A DNA stretch of 64,000 nt, taken from NCBI GenBank assembly GCA_039555135.1, contig CP114179.1, positions 1,736,001 through 1,800,000 on the forward strand, read 5' to 3'. The stretch's first letter is position 1, and each line of letters starts with the position of its first letter. The position numbers were made by a program, and so were the translations under genes. Below the pieces are notes generated by a model that was not told the origin of the DNA, made no database searches, and saw only the letters and a program-made list of their open reading frames with translations. The DNA is from Phycisphaeraceae bacterium D3-23. Lineage in GTDB: Bacteria; Planctomycetota; Phycisphaerae; Phycisphaerales; Phycisphaeraceae. This document shows, one piece after another, positions 7,640 through 15,467 of the stretch.

Positions 7640-7857
7640 CGAACACATTGACCCGACCCCCGGAACCGGGACAGGTTCTGTGCGTCTCATCTTAGGCAGG
7701 ACGCCCGAAAAACCGCTGCAGTACAGCCGCCGCGACGAATCCCGGTAGAATCAGACATCTTTTCACCACGGCCGGTTTCGATGCCCACAGCCGGCAACGT
7801 CCGATTACAATCAACGCGATGGATCGCCCCGAACGCCAGATGCATGGAGGCATACAC

Positions 7858-9357
7858 ATGACCCGTTCTCTCCAAATCCTCATCTCTCTGACCTGCTGCG
7901 CCCTGCTGATGCTGCCCGCGGCGCTGGCCACGGCCCAGGACGACGGCGGGTACACCGCGGTCATCACCAACAACGAGGTCGAGGTCCGCTCCGGTGCCGG
8001 CCGGGCGTACTACGTCGTCGGCGTCATGGAGACGGGCCAGCGCGTCGAGGTCGTCGACGTCCTCTTCGACGCGTCGTGGTACCAGATCGTGGTGCCCAGC
8101 GGCGTCCACAGCTACGTCTCCAAGGCCTTTGTCAACGCCCAAGGCGACGGCAGCGTCGGCGTCATCAACGCCAACCGTACCGAGTGCAAGGCCGCCGCCC
8201 TCCGCGGGCCCGGCGCGAGCTACCGCGTCCAGCACCTCTTCAGCCAGGGCGACCGCGTCGAGATCGTCGGCGAAGAGGGCAACTACTACAAGATCGTCTC
8301 GCCCGAAGAGGCCTACGTCTTCGTCCCCGCCGGCGTCCTCCGCCGAGCCACCGCGCAGGAACTCGCCGCCGAGCCCGACGACGCGGCCGCGGATGATGCC
8401 GCAACGACACAGGACGACGCCGACACGGAAACCCAGGACGCCGCCCAGCCCGACGACAACGCCGCCGATGCGGCGGATGCCACCGATGACGCGGCCGACT
8501 CGGTGGACGACGCCGCGCAGGACGCCACCGATGCGGCCGACGACACCACGGACCCCGAGATGACCGACGACGGCGGCGTGGTCGTGCTGCCCCCCACCGT
8601 CGTGCCCGACGAGATTGCCCTGCCCGAGCTGCCCGACGGCCCGGTCGTTGACGGCGAAGGCGGCCGCGTTGAGGTCGATGAAGCGAACACCGACGAAGCC
8701 GTCACCGATGCCGGCACGGATACCGAAATCGAAACGACCGACGAAAGCGCCGACGACGCGGCCGCCCAGGCCGAGCCCACGCTGCCCACCGCGCCGGATG
8801 TCGAGGTCTCGACGCCCGCGCGTTCCGAGGCGATGATCGCCAAGGAGATGGAGCTGCTGCCGTACTTTGCCCTGCCGATCCAAGACCGCCCGCTGGATCA
8901 TATGGAAGCCGAGTACCGCAACATGCTCGACCTGGGCGACCTGCCCCGCGTCGATGAGCAGATCGTCGCCATCCGACTGCGCACGATCAGCCGGCAACGC
9001 GAGATCCTCGCGGCGATGGACCGCGTCGAGGCCGCCCGCTCTGTGGAAGGGCCCCGCACCGAGATCCCCGTCGTCGAGCCCCGGCCCCGCATCGCCGCCG
9101 ACTACGAAGCCGTCGGCCAACTCGAAGTCTCCAGCGTCTACGACGGCCACTCCCTGCCCCGCATGTACCGACTCGTCGACCCCTCGGGCCGAACCGTCGC
9201 CTACGTCGCGCCCACCCCGATGATCGACGAGTCCGACCTGCTCAATACCCTCGTCGGCGTGGTCGGCACCTCCACCTACGACCCCGCCCTCAAGCTCCGC
9301 ATCATCACCCCCGAAGACCTCGACGCCCTCACGGCCGAGGACTCCGCCGGTCGCTGA
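7858..9357 (+). CDS. Secreted bacterial SH3-domain protein with acidic linker
   Basis: 499 aa. Signal peptide at residues 1-27 (LQILISLTCCALLMLPAALA, cut near ATAQ). Two bacterial SH3 (SH3b) repeats follow, about residues 30-90 (NNEVEVRSGAGRAYYVVG..) and 95-155 (CKAAALRGPGASYRV..), each with the RSGPG-like turn and the 'GDRVEIVGEEGNYYKI' strand pattern. Residues ~165-315 are an Ala/Asp/Thr-rich acidic linker. The C-terminal ~180 residues form a second conserved-looking region (LPYFALPIQDRPLD, then YDGHSLPRMYRLVDPSGRTV). SH3b domains usually bind cell-wall or surface ligands; here the substrate is unknown. The start at 7858 is preceded by GGAGG at a good distance; an ATG at 7819 would add a non-hydrophobic extension. 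Confidence 0.8.
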   Translation: MTRSLQILISLTCCALLMLPAALATAQDDGGYTAVITNNEVEVRSGAGRAYYVVGVMETGQRVEVVDVLFDASWYQIVVPSGVHSYVSKAFVNAQGDGSVGVINANRTECKAAALRGPGASYRVQHLFSQGDRVEIVGEEGNYYKIVSPEEAYVFVPAGVLRRATAQELAAEPDDAAADDAATTQDDADTETQDAAQPDDNAADAADATDDAADSVDDAAQDATDAADDTTDPEMTDDGGVVVLPPTVVPDEIALPELPDGPVVDGEGGRVEVDEANTDEAVTDAGTDTEIETTDESADDAAAQAEPTLPTAPDVEVSTPARSEAMIAKEMELLPYFALPIQDRPLDHMEAEYRNMLDLGDLPRVDEQIVAIRLRTISRQREILAAMDRVEAARSVEGPRTEIPVVEPRPRIAADYEAVGQLEVSSVYDGHSLPRMYRLVDPSGRTVAYVAPTPMIDESDLLNTLVGVVGTSTYDPALKLRIITPEDLDALTAEDSAGR

Positions 9358-9407
9358 TCCGTAGACCGATAAACCCGAACAATCGCTATCAGCCACACCA
9401 CCCCACG

Positions 9408-9431
9408 CACCCCCGACCCCGGGGGTGTTTT
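9408..9431 (+). terminator. Rho-independent terminator after the SH3-domain gene
   Basis: Perfect 8-bp stem CACCCCCG / CGGGGGTG with a 4-nt loop (ACCC), followed by TTTT, 50 nt after the stop codon. Confidence 0.8.
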
Positions 9432-9535
9432 CTATTGGCCCCTGAAAAAGACACCCTGAAAATCGTTCGCGGGAGTGATACCGGACCGGAAAAACGCCGA
9501 TGCCAACCCTGACTAAGGTATCTACCCGACCGACC

Positions 9536-9541
9536 AGGAGG
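9536..9541 (+). promoter_or_regulatory. Shine-Dalgarno AGGAGG fixing a TTG start
   Basis: Perfect AGGAGG with a 6-nt spacer to TTG at 9548. It decides the start of the MshEN-like gene in favour of a non-ATG codon. Confidence 0.7.
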
Positions 9542-9547
9542 CTCACT

Positions 9548-10051
9548 TTGACCGACCCCCAAGACAGGGCGCCGATCCGCATCGGCGAGATACTCATCGA
9601 GCAAGGCGTCCTCTCCGAGCAGCAGGTCTTCGAAATCGTGCAGGCGCAGAAGAAGCTCCACCTACCCTTCGGCGTCCTGGCCGAACGCATGTTCGACGTC
9701 ACGCTCGAATCGATCGAGAACGCGTGGATCGAGCAGTACCACCGATTCACCGGCACCATCGACCTCGAACAGCAACGCTTCGACGACCAGGCCCTCCGGC
9801 TCATCAACCGCCGACAGGCCTGGCAGTTCGAGATCGTCCCGATCGGCTTCGAGCCCACGGGCGAGCTGATGGTGGCCGCGTCGCGCCGCCGGCTCGCACG
9901 GGCCGTGACCTTCGCGACCAACCGGCTGGACAAGGTCGTCTACTTCCGCATCGCCGAGTCCGAGCAGATGCAGCGCTTCCTCAAGCAGTACTACCCCATG
10001 CCCGAGGTCAGCGACGAGCTCGTCGAGAAGGCCCGCGAGATGGCGGACTGA
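9548..10051 (+). CDS. Stand-alone GspE N-terminal/MshEN-like domain protein
   Basis: 167 aa. The sequence RIGEILIEQGVLSEQQVFEIVQ, followed by LPFGVLAERMFDVTLESI, is the N-terminal domain of type II secretion/type IV pilus ATPases (T2SSE_N, called MshEN when it binds c-di-GMP), but no ATPase domain follows; the second half (RRQAWQFEIVPIGFEP..LMVAASRRRLARAVTFATN) also resembles that domain's C-terminal lobe. It may be a c-di-GMP or partner-binding adaptor for a pilus or secretion machine; this is inference. The TTG at 9548 is preferred because a strong AGGAGG lies 6 nt upstream (9536-9541); the upstream ATG at 9500 has no Shine-Dalgarno. Confidence 0.72.
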   Translation: MTDPQDRAPIRIGEILIEQGVLSEQQVFEIVQAQKKLHLPFGVLAERMFDVTLESIENAWIEQYHRFTGTIDLEQQRFDDQALRLINRRQAWQFEIVPIGFEPTGELMVAASRRRLARAVTFATNRLDKVVYFRIAESEQMQRFLKQYYPMPEVSDELVEKAREMAD

Positions 10052-10086
10052 GCACGCCCACCCGAATCATCAACACAAACAAACTA

Positions 10087-10114
10087 AAGCCCGGCCGTCG
10101 CAACGGCCGGGCTT
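10087..10114. terminator. Bidirectional rho-independent terminator
   Basis: Stem AAGCCCGGCCGT / ACGGCCGGGCTT with a short loop, between convergent genes. On the minus strand it is followed by a T-rich tail (TTTAGTTTGTTT), so it serves the pirin gene well; on the plus strand it can serve the MshEN-like gene. Confidence 0.85.
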
Positions 10115-10142
10115 CCTAATAGACACCACTGAGTCACAGCGG

Positions 10143-10886
10143 CTACGCCAAATCAAACGCCAGCACCTGCGCCGGCTCGACACCGACCAGCGCCAACTCG
10201 GCCGGGCCCGCGACCTCGGCCGCGTCCCCCGCCGCGAGCGCCGTGCCGTCCAGCATCACCAAGCCCGTCGCGACATGCAGGTAGCCAAACCGTCTCGGCT
10301 CAACACCCAGTGTCAGCGACGACGACGCCTCCAGTTCCGCCACCCGCAGCGACGCATCCTGCGCGATCGAGAACGCTTCGCCCCCGGACTCCGCTGCCCG
10401 GCCCGAGGCCAGGGTCTGCCATCGGCCGCGCCGGCCTTGGGCCGGGAACGCCCGCTGGCCGTACGCCGGGGCCAGCCCGCGCTCGCTCGGCTCGATCCAG
10501 ACCTGCAACAGGTGGACCGGCTCGTCCTGCGACGCGTTGAATTCGCTGTGGCGGATGCCGCGGCCGGCCGTCATCCGCTGGAGTTCACCCGGGCGCAGCA
10601 ACTCGCTGTTGTTGAGCGAGTCCCCGTGCCGAAGTGCGCCGCTCAGCACCCACGTCATAATCTCCATATCCGCGTGCGGGTGCTCGCCAAATCCACCGCC
10701 CGGCGCGATCACATCATCGTTGATCACGCGCAATGCGCGGTAGCCCATCCGGTCGGGGTCCATGTGCCGCCCGAACGAGAAGGAGTGCGAACTGTCCAGC
10801 CAACCCAGGCGGGTGCGCCCACGCTGCTCGCCGCGGAAGATGTTGAGTCGGCCTGTGCCGTCTTGTGTGTTGGGTGCAAGGGTCAT
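10143..10886 (-). CDS. Pirin family protein (YhhW-like quercetin 2,3-dioxygenase type)
   Basis: 247 aa, bicupin. The N-terminal cupin holds the metal motif FGEHPHADMEIMTWVLSGAL and, further on, IRHSEFN; the two His of HPH, the His and Glu of HSE are the four expected metal ligands (as in E. coli YhhW). The second cupin is degenerate, as usual. Members bind Fe or another transition metal and some cleave flavonols; the physiological substrate is unknown. It lies just downstream of a SnoaL-like gene and a MarR regulator on the same strand, a common redox-stress or aromatic-responsive grouping. Confidence 0.9.
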   Translation of the reverse strand: MTLAPNTQDGTGRLNIFRGEQRGRTRLGWLDSSHSFSFGRHMDPDRMGYRALRVINDDVIAPGGGFGEHPHADMEIMTWVLSGALRHGDSLNNSELLRPGELQRMTAGRGIRHSEFNASQDEPVHLLQVWIEPSERGLAPAYGQRAFPAQGRRGRWQTLASGRAAESGGEAFSIAQDASLRVAELEASSSLTLGVEPRRFGYLHVATGLVMLDGTALAAGDAAEVAGPAELALVGVEPAQVLAFDLA

Positions 10887-10939
10887 GTCGATACCTGTCC
10901 TTTCTGTTTTGGGCTTCCATCGGAAGGGGACGTGTGCGG

Positions 10940-11293
10940 TCAGCCCGTCGCGTAGTAGAAGCGCTCGTTCACGATCTTCCCGCCCACCCAGCGCTGCACC
11001 GCGACCTGCTCGACGTGGATATCGTTTCCGTCGGTGTCGGTCCAGTCCATCACGTTCTCGTACATCGAGACGCCGTCGCCGACGGCGACCTTCGCCTCGA
11101 AGTGTTTGAACGCGCTGACCGAGTCGACAAACTTCTGTTCACGTTCAAGGTTCGCCGCGAGTCCGACGGTCTTGCCGTAGGCCGGCTCCTCCATCACGAC
11201 GTCCTCGCCGTAAAACTCGTGCATGGCGTCCATGATGCGGCCGTCCTGGATGTAGGCGACCAGCTCGTGGATTCGGGTGTTTGATTCGTTCAT
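10940..11293 (-). CDS. SnoaL-like / NTF2-fold protein
   Basis: 117 aa. A short alpha+beta barrel protein; motifs DAMHEFYGEDVVMEEPAYG and HVEQVAVQRWVGGKIVNERFYY are typical of the SnoaL/NTF2-like 'nuclear transport factor 2 family' proteins. The small cone-shaped fold commonly binds hydrophobic ligands; no specific reaction can be assigned. The start MNESNTR at 11293 has AAAGGAA upstream. Located between pirin and the MarR regulator on the same strand, so it may be part of the same regulated group. Confidence 0.8.
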   Translation of the reverse strand: MNESNTRIHELVAYIQDGRIMDAMHEFYGEDVVMEEPAYGKTVGLAANLEREQKFVDSVSAFKHFEAKVAVGDGVSMYENVMDWTDTDGNDIHVEQVAVQRWVGGKIVNERFYYATG

Positions 11294-11321
11294 GGCATTC
11301 CTTTCGTGAGGGGTTACTATC

Positions 11322-11331
11322 TGTTCTAACA
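11322..11331. promoter_or_regulatory. Possible MarR operator upstream of the SnoaL gene
   Basis: TGTTCTAACA, a TGT-N4-ACA dyad 28 nt before the SnoaL start. A similar dyad, TGTCTAAACA, lies before the marR gene itself. Confidence 0.35.
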
Positions 11332-11394
11332 AGTATTGGGCCGGTTTCATTCCCGCGACGCGCGGGCGGCCTTAGCGATCGTCGTACAAAACAA

Positions 11395-11898
11395 TCAGCC
11401 AGTGGCCGGGCCACAGTGATCGACGCGGGCTTTCTCCAGCAGGCGGGAGAGCGTCGCGAGCTCGCGATCGCTCAACGCCGGGAACATCGCCTGCTCGGTG
11501 CGGGCGACCTTCGGGTCGAGCCTGCGCAGTAGGGCCCGCCCGGCCGGGCTGATGCGCGCCAGGACCACCCGGCGGTCGGCCTCCCAGCGCTCGCGGGCCA
11601 GCAGCCCGGCCTTCTCCAGCCGGTCCATCAGCCGCGTCACGTCCGGCACGCGCGTGACCATCCGCTCGGCGACCTCGCCGCAGGGCAGCGACCGCCGACC
11701 CTCGGCCGGGTAGCGGTCTACCCCCCGCAGGATGCGGAGGATGTTGTAGGTCGCCTCGGACAGCCCGTGCAACTTAAGCACCGACGCCATCGCGGCCGAG
11801 ACCTCCGCCTGGGTCCGCGACAGGTTGAGGTACGCCTCCTGGCGTGGGGAGTCGAAGCCGTGGCGTTTCTTGACGTCGTCTCTGAGGGTCGCGGGCAT
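11395..11898 (-). CDS. MarR family transcriptional regulator
   Basis: 167 aa, winged helix-turn-helix. Residues ~45-140 have the MarR pattern: TYNILRILRG at the dimer/HTH side, CGEVAERMVTRVPDVTRLMDRLEKAGLLAR as the recognition region and wing entry, and RRVVLARISPAGRALL as the wing. MarR repressors usually sense small phenolic or oxidising compounds and control neighbouring genes. Here SnoaL and pirin lie directly downstream on the same strand. The promoter region contains a TGTCTAAACA dyad. Confidence 0.88.
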   Translation of the reverse strand: MPATLRDDVKKRHGFDSPRQEAYLNLSRTQAEVSAAMASVLKLHGLSEATYNILRILRGVDRYPAEGRRSLPCGEVAERMVTRVPDVTRLMDRLEKAGLLARERWEADRRVVLARISPAGRALLRRLDPKVARTEQAMFPALSDRELATLSRLLEKARVDHCGPATG

Positions 11899-11924
11899 AG
11901 CGGCTCCTTCGCTGTGCCTATTCT

Positions 11925-11936
11925 ATGTCTAAACAT
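11925..11936. promoter_or_regulatory. Possible MarR autoregulatory operator
   Basis: ATGTCTAAACAT, a 12-bp near-palindrome 27 nt before the marR start, in an AT-rich stretch. It resembles TGTTCTAACA before the SnoaL gene. Confidence 0.4.
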
Positions 11937-12019
11937 TATTTGTGTCAACATCTATTTTAGGGAAAGAGATGCCCCCTAAAGAGTTAGAGAACACAATCAC
12001 ACTGCAGGTCCGACCCGCC

Positions 12020-14302
12020 CTACCGCAGCAGGTCCGCAACACGGCGCGGCATGGTCGCCGTGCCGCGCTGGGGGCCGGCCGGGCGCGGGGCGGGCTTGGC
12101 CAGGGCGTCCGCCGAGGTCGTTGAGCGGCTCTTCACCCACGCCGCGATGGCCCGCTGCTGGGTCGGCGCGGGGGGGCCTGCGGACTGCGCGGAGGCCGGA
12201 TCATCCGCGTCCGCTTGTGTCGGCGGCAGCGCGGCCGAGCGTCCGCTGGCCGGGGTGGACCATGTCACCAGCTCCGCATCCAAGAGCAGGTCGCTGCTGC
12301 TCGCCGAGGCGTTCATCACGTGCACCGCCAGCGTGTTCTCGCCATCGACCAGCAGCGGCAGGTGATGCGAAAGATCGAACCACGCGAAGCGCTCGGCCTC
12401 GGGGTCGTCGTGCGCATCGGTCGCGCGGTCGTCCCAGTCGGGATCGTCGGGTGCGTTGTGCGAAGCGACCTCGACCCCGTTGAGGTAGGCCACAAACCCG
12501 TCGTCGTAGCGGATCGTCAGCCCCATTCCGTCCAGCCCATCGGCGCCATCCGCTTCGAAGCCCGTGCGCAGGTACGCCCCCACCGTGTCGGCGGGCAGCT
12601 CGGTTTCGATCAACGCCTCGAAGTCGTCGCCCGACGTCTCGTACCCCAAGCCCGGCACCGCGAGGCCCCAAGCCGCATCGCTAAAACCTGGCTGCACCCA
12701 GTCCAAACCCAGGGAGCCATCTGTCGGCACATACACCCGGCTCACGCCGTCGGTCGGCAGGTCCACATGGTCGCCCCAGTGCGCGAGCACCAGGTCCAAA
12801 TCGTCAACACCCACCATGCCGTCGTGGTTGACATCCGCAGGCAGGCCGACGCCCTGCTGGCCCCACGCGGCGGTGATCATGCCCAGGTCGCTTGCGCCGA
12901 CCGCGAAGTCGCCGTCCGCGTCACCCGCCAGCGGCGCGGGCAGGTTCACAGTCTCGACCGGCTGGATGCTTCCAACGATGTGGTACTGCCCGAGCGAGGC
13001 GTAATCCGAATAGCCCGGGCCACCCGGGTCACCCGTGCCCGTCCCCTCGACCGAGAGGTAGTACAGCCCGGCCTCGAGCGTCCGGCTGAAGCCGGCCCCC
13101 AACTGCGAGTTTGAATCGGATGTCGCGACCACATCGCCGTCGGCGTCGTACAGCCGGGCCTTGATGTCGAGGTTCGCGCCGAGCGCTGCGGGGTTGATGT
13201 CGATGTTGATTTCGCCCTGGGCGGTCTCGAAGGTGAAGTAGTCGATGTCGGACGATGTGGTGATGATCCCCGCCGCGCCGATCGATCGGCCGCCGAAGAG
13301 CGGGGCGATGATGCTGGCGTCGTTGCGGTGGTCGCCGTGGTCGTCCGCACGGTAAGTGAAGCCGTTACCGATATGCGTGATGATGGCCAGGTCGTCCTGC
13401 GGGTTGTCGGCGTCGTCGTACTCGCCTTGTGACCACTGCGTCACTTGGTTGGTGTAGGACGAGCCCATGATCGGGGCCCAGGACGTCGCGCCCGAGCCGT
13501 GGCCTGCGAAGTATTCTTCGCCGCCGTCGATGCCGTCGTGGGACAGCCCAAGCGTGTGGCCCGTCTCGTGGCTGACGGCCTCGGCAATGAACTTCGCGTT
13601 GCCCTGCAGTAAGTTCGAGAACACCCACGCCGGCGTATCCGACGCGTAGCGCCAGGACCCGATCCGCGCGACACCGCCGGCGTCTTCGTACCACGCATTG
13701 CCGTCGCCGCCGAGGTCCGCGTGGTCAAAATTTGACGAGACCAGGACCCGGATCGCCCGGCTGCCCTGCGTGAAGTGGTGCGCGGGTGGGGCCTGGGTCG
13801 TCACGTCCAGGTCGAACGGCGCAAAATCTTCAGCCACGCGATGCCAGACCTCGACCATCAGGTCGAGCTCGTGCTGGGTGAACGTGTCGATGTCGCCATC
13901 AATGTCAAAGGCCGGGGCGTGGATCGTGTCGCCGTTGTTGTGGGTGGTGTTCCAGAGCGTGCCCTCGACGGTCATGCCGTTGAAGTCGAGGTAGATCGTG
14001 TGGTCGCTATCGGGGTTGGAATGGAGGACGGGCACCTGCGACAGCGAGAACGGCCCGCCGCCGCGCGTGCCGAGACGGGCGGGATCAGATGAGGCCGCGG
14101 GCGGCAGCGGGCTGGCGTGTGTGTCGCCAAAAAGCTCGGCGTGCACAGCGTGCTCGTGGGTCGCGTCCCCTGCGTGTGAGTGCATCACAAAGGCCGGCGC
14201 AACGCTCGCGCTATAGAGCCGGCGCGGCTCGAGCGATTCGAGCAGGGTCGGCACGGCGGCGCGGCGGCGCATGGGACTCAGCCGAAGGGGTTGCGGGTTC
14301 AC
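12020..14302 (-). CDS. LEPR-XLL secreted metzincin-type zinc metalloprotease with PPC, dockerin-like and C-terminal domains
   Basis: 760 aa. Residues 21-31 carry ESLEPRRLYSA, a LEPR-XLL-type N-terminal motif seen on large exported planctomycete proteins. The catalytic site is HETGHTLGLSHD at 245-256 (HExxHxxGxxH/D metzincin type) with a Met-turn-like PIMGSSY near 278-284. About 318-445 resembles a bacterial pre-peptidase C-terminal domain (SDIDYFTFETAQGEINI, then LEAGLYYLSVEG). About 459-515 has two dockerin type I-like calcium loops (DADGDFAVGASDLG and DVNHDGMVGVDDLD). The next ~150 residues are a beta-sandwich-like region with ADTVGAYLRTGFEADG and DDGFVAYLNGVEV. The C-terminal tail is Ala/Pro-rich and disordered. 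Acts outside the cytoplasm; the substrate is unknown. Confidence 0.88.
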   Translation of the reverse strand: MNPQPLRLSPMRRRAAVPTLLESLEPRRLYSASVAPAFVMHSHAGDATHEHAVHAELFGDTHASPLPPAASSDPARLGTRGGGPFSLSQVPVLHSNPDSDHTIYLDFNGMTVEGTLWNTTHNNGDTIHAPAFDIDGDIDTFTQHELDLMVEVWHRVAEDFAPFDLDVTTQAPPAHHFTQGSRAIRVLVSSNFDHADLGGDGNAWYEDAGGVARIGSWRYASDTPAWVFSNLLQGNAKFIAEAVSHETGHTLGLSHDGIDGGEEYFAGHGSGATSWAPIMGSSYTNQVTQWSQGEYDDADNPQDDLAIITHIGNGFTYRADDHGDHRNDASIIAPLFGGRSIGAAGIITTSSDIDYFTFETAQGEINIDINPAALGANLDIKARLYDADGDVVATSDSNSQLGAGFSRTLEAGLYYLSVEGTGTGDPGGPGYSDYASLGQYHIVGSIQPVETVNLPAPLAGDADGDFAVGASDLGMITAAWGQQGVGLPADVNHDGMVGVDDLDLVLAHWGDHVDLPTDGVSRVYVPTDGSLGLDWVQPGFSDAAWGLAVPGLGYETSGDDFEALIETELPADTVGAYLRTGFEADGADGLDGMGLTIRYDDGFVAYLNGVEVASHNAPDDPDWDDRATDAHDDPEAERFAWFDLSHHLPLLVDGENTLAVHVMNASASSSDLLLDAELVTWSTPASGRSAALPPTQADADDPASAQSAGPPAPTQQRAIAAWVKSRSTTSADALAKPAPRPAGPQRGTATMPRRVADLLR

Positions 14303-14397
14303 GTTCGAGGCTCAAAAAACAGGGGGCATTGCGGGCTGCACGGGCAGGCGACAGGGCCACGGATTGTACTGCGCGCAGCCCCAAACTGAACCACACT

Positions 14398-14445
14398 AAA
14401 ACCGATCGGCACGCAAAGTGACAATAGGCAAACCTTATCGGTTTT
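14398..14445. promoter_or_regulatory. Inverted repeat in the divergent promoter region
   Basis: AAAACCGAT (14398-14406) and ATCGGTTTT (14437-14445) are perfect 9-bp inverted arms, 30 nt apart, immediately before the GNAT gene and after the 5' end of the protease gene. Could be a regulator site or transcript hairpin. Confidence 0.35.
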
Positions 14446-14461
14446 CCGGTATGGTGAACAC

Positions 14462-15403
14462 ATGCCCGACCTCCGCCTCCGGCCGATAACGCCCGACGAT
14501 TTCGACGCCGTCGCGTCGCTCGTCATCACCTCCACCAACCACTGGTACCGCCAGCACTTAGGCCACGACATCTTCACGTGCAGCGCACACGACGCCCGGC
14601 TGTTTTGCGAGGTCTACGAGGCCCTCGACCCTGGGCAGGGCGTACTCGTCGAAGACCCGGCCACCGATGCGCTCGCGGGCTCGTGCTTCGTCCACCCGCG
14701 CAAGACGCACGTGTCGCTGGGCATCATGAACACCGCACCCGACTACGCGGGCCGGGGCGTCGCGGGCCGGCTGCTGCGGCACGTCACCGCGCTCGCCGAC
14801 GCGCGCGGGCTGCCGACCCGGCTGGTGTCCAGCGCGATGAACCTCGACTCGTTTTCACTCTACAACCGCGCGGGCTTTGCGCCCAGGGCGGTGTATCAGG
14901 ACATGCTGTTCAACGTGCCCGAGGGGGGTATCGCGGCACCTGCGAAACCCGCCGACAACGCGGGGATCGAAGTCCGGCCCGCGACGGCGTCGGACGTCCC
15001 GGCGATCGATGCGCTCGAGCAGCGCACCACGGGGATTAGCCGGGCGGACGACTGGCACTACTTCATCGACAACGCGCTGGGGGTGTGGACGGCGAGTGTC
15101 GCGTTCGCCAGCGACGGAACACTGATCGGCGTGCTCGGGTCGGTGGTGCATCCCGCGTCGGCGATGGTCGGGCCGGGCGTGATGGCGGACGATCACGCGG
15201 CGCTGGCGCTGCTGCACCACACACTCAACCTGCGCCGCGGCAAGTCGCTGGTCGCGTTGATCCCCTCCGACCACCCCGTGCTCACGAAACAGGGCTATGC
15301 CTGGGGCGGGCGCAACTGCGAGTTGCACGTCGCGCAGGTGCGCGGCGAAGCGCAGGCGACGCGCGGCGTCGTGATGCCGACGTTCATGCCGGAGACGGGG
15401 TAG
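14462..15403 (+). CDS. Tandem GNAT-type N-acetyltransferase
   Basis: 313 aa with two GNAT-like halves. The first (residues ~1-150) has the full pattern LRPITPDDFDAVASL, then YAGRGVAGRLLRHVTALADARG (acetyl-CoA pyrophosphate loop, R/Q-x-x-G-x-G/A type) and SLYNRAGFAPR. The second (~165-290) starts VRPATASDVPAIDAL and lacks a clear acetyl-CoA loop, so it is probably degenerate. Substrate unknown. Divergent from the metalloprotease gene; convergent with the large repeat-protein gene that follows. Confidence 0.83.
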   Translation: MPDLRLRPITPDDFDAVASLVITSTNHWYRQHLGHDIFTCSAHDARLFCEVYEALDPGQGVLVEDPATDALAGSCFVHPRKTHVSLGIMNTAPDYAGRGVAGRLLRHVTALADARGLPTRLVSSAMNLDSFSLYNRAGFAPRAVYQDMLFNVPEGGIAAPAKPADNAGIEVRPATASDVPAIDALEQRTTGISRADDWHYFIDNALGVWTASVAFASDGTLIGVLGSVVHPASAMVGPGVMADDHAALALLHHTLNLRRGKSLVALIPSDHPVLTKQGYAWGGRNCELHVAQVRGEAQATRGVVMPTFMPETG

Positions 15404-15467
15404 CGGCTTACAAGTGCGCAGATGTGGTTTAGCCGCCACCCATCGGGCGGCACGTCGGCATCGCCGC

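Noticed and set aside
7687-9933. 748-aa minus-strand ORF opposite the SH3-domain and MshEN-like genes
   Set aside because: Gly/Val/Arg-rich antisense translation of a high-GC gene with no signal or domain; the plus strand has two convincing genes.
12215-13114. Plus-strand ORFs opposite the LEPR-XLL protease
   Set aside because: No start signal, domain or composition that supports coding; the minus-strand gene has full protease and dockerin motifs.
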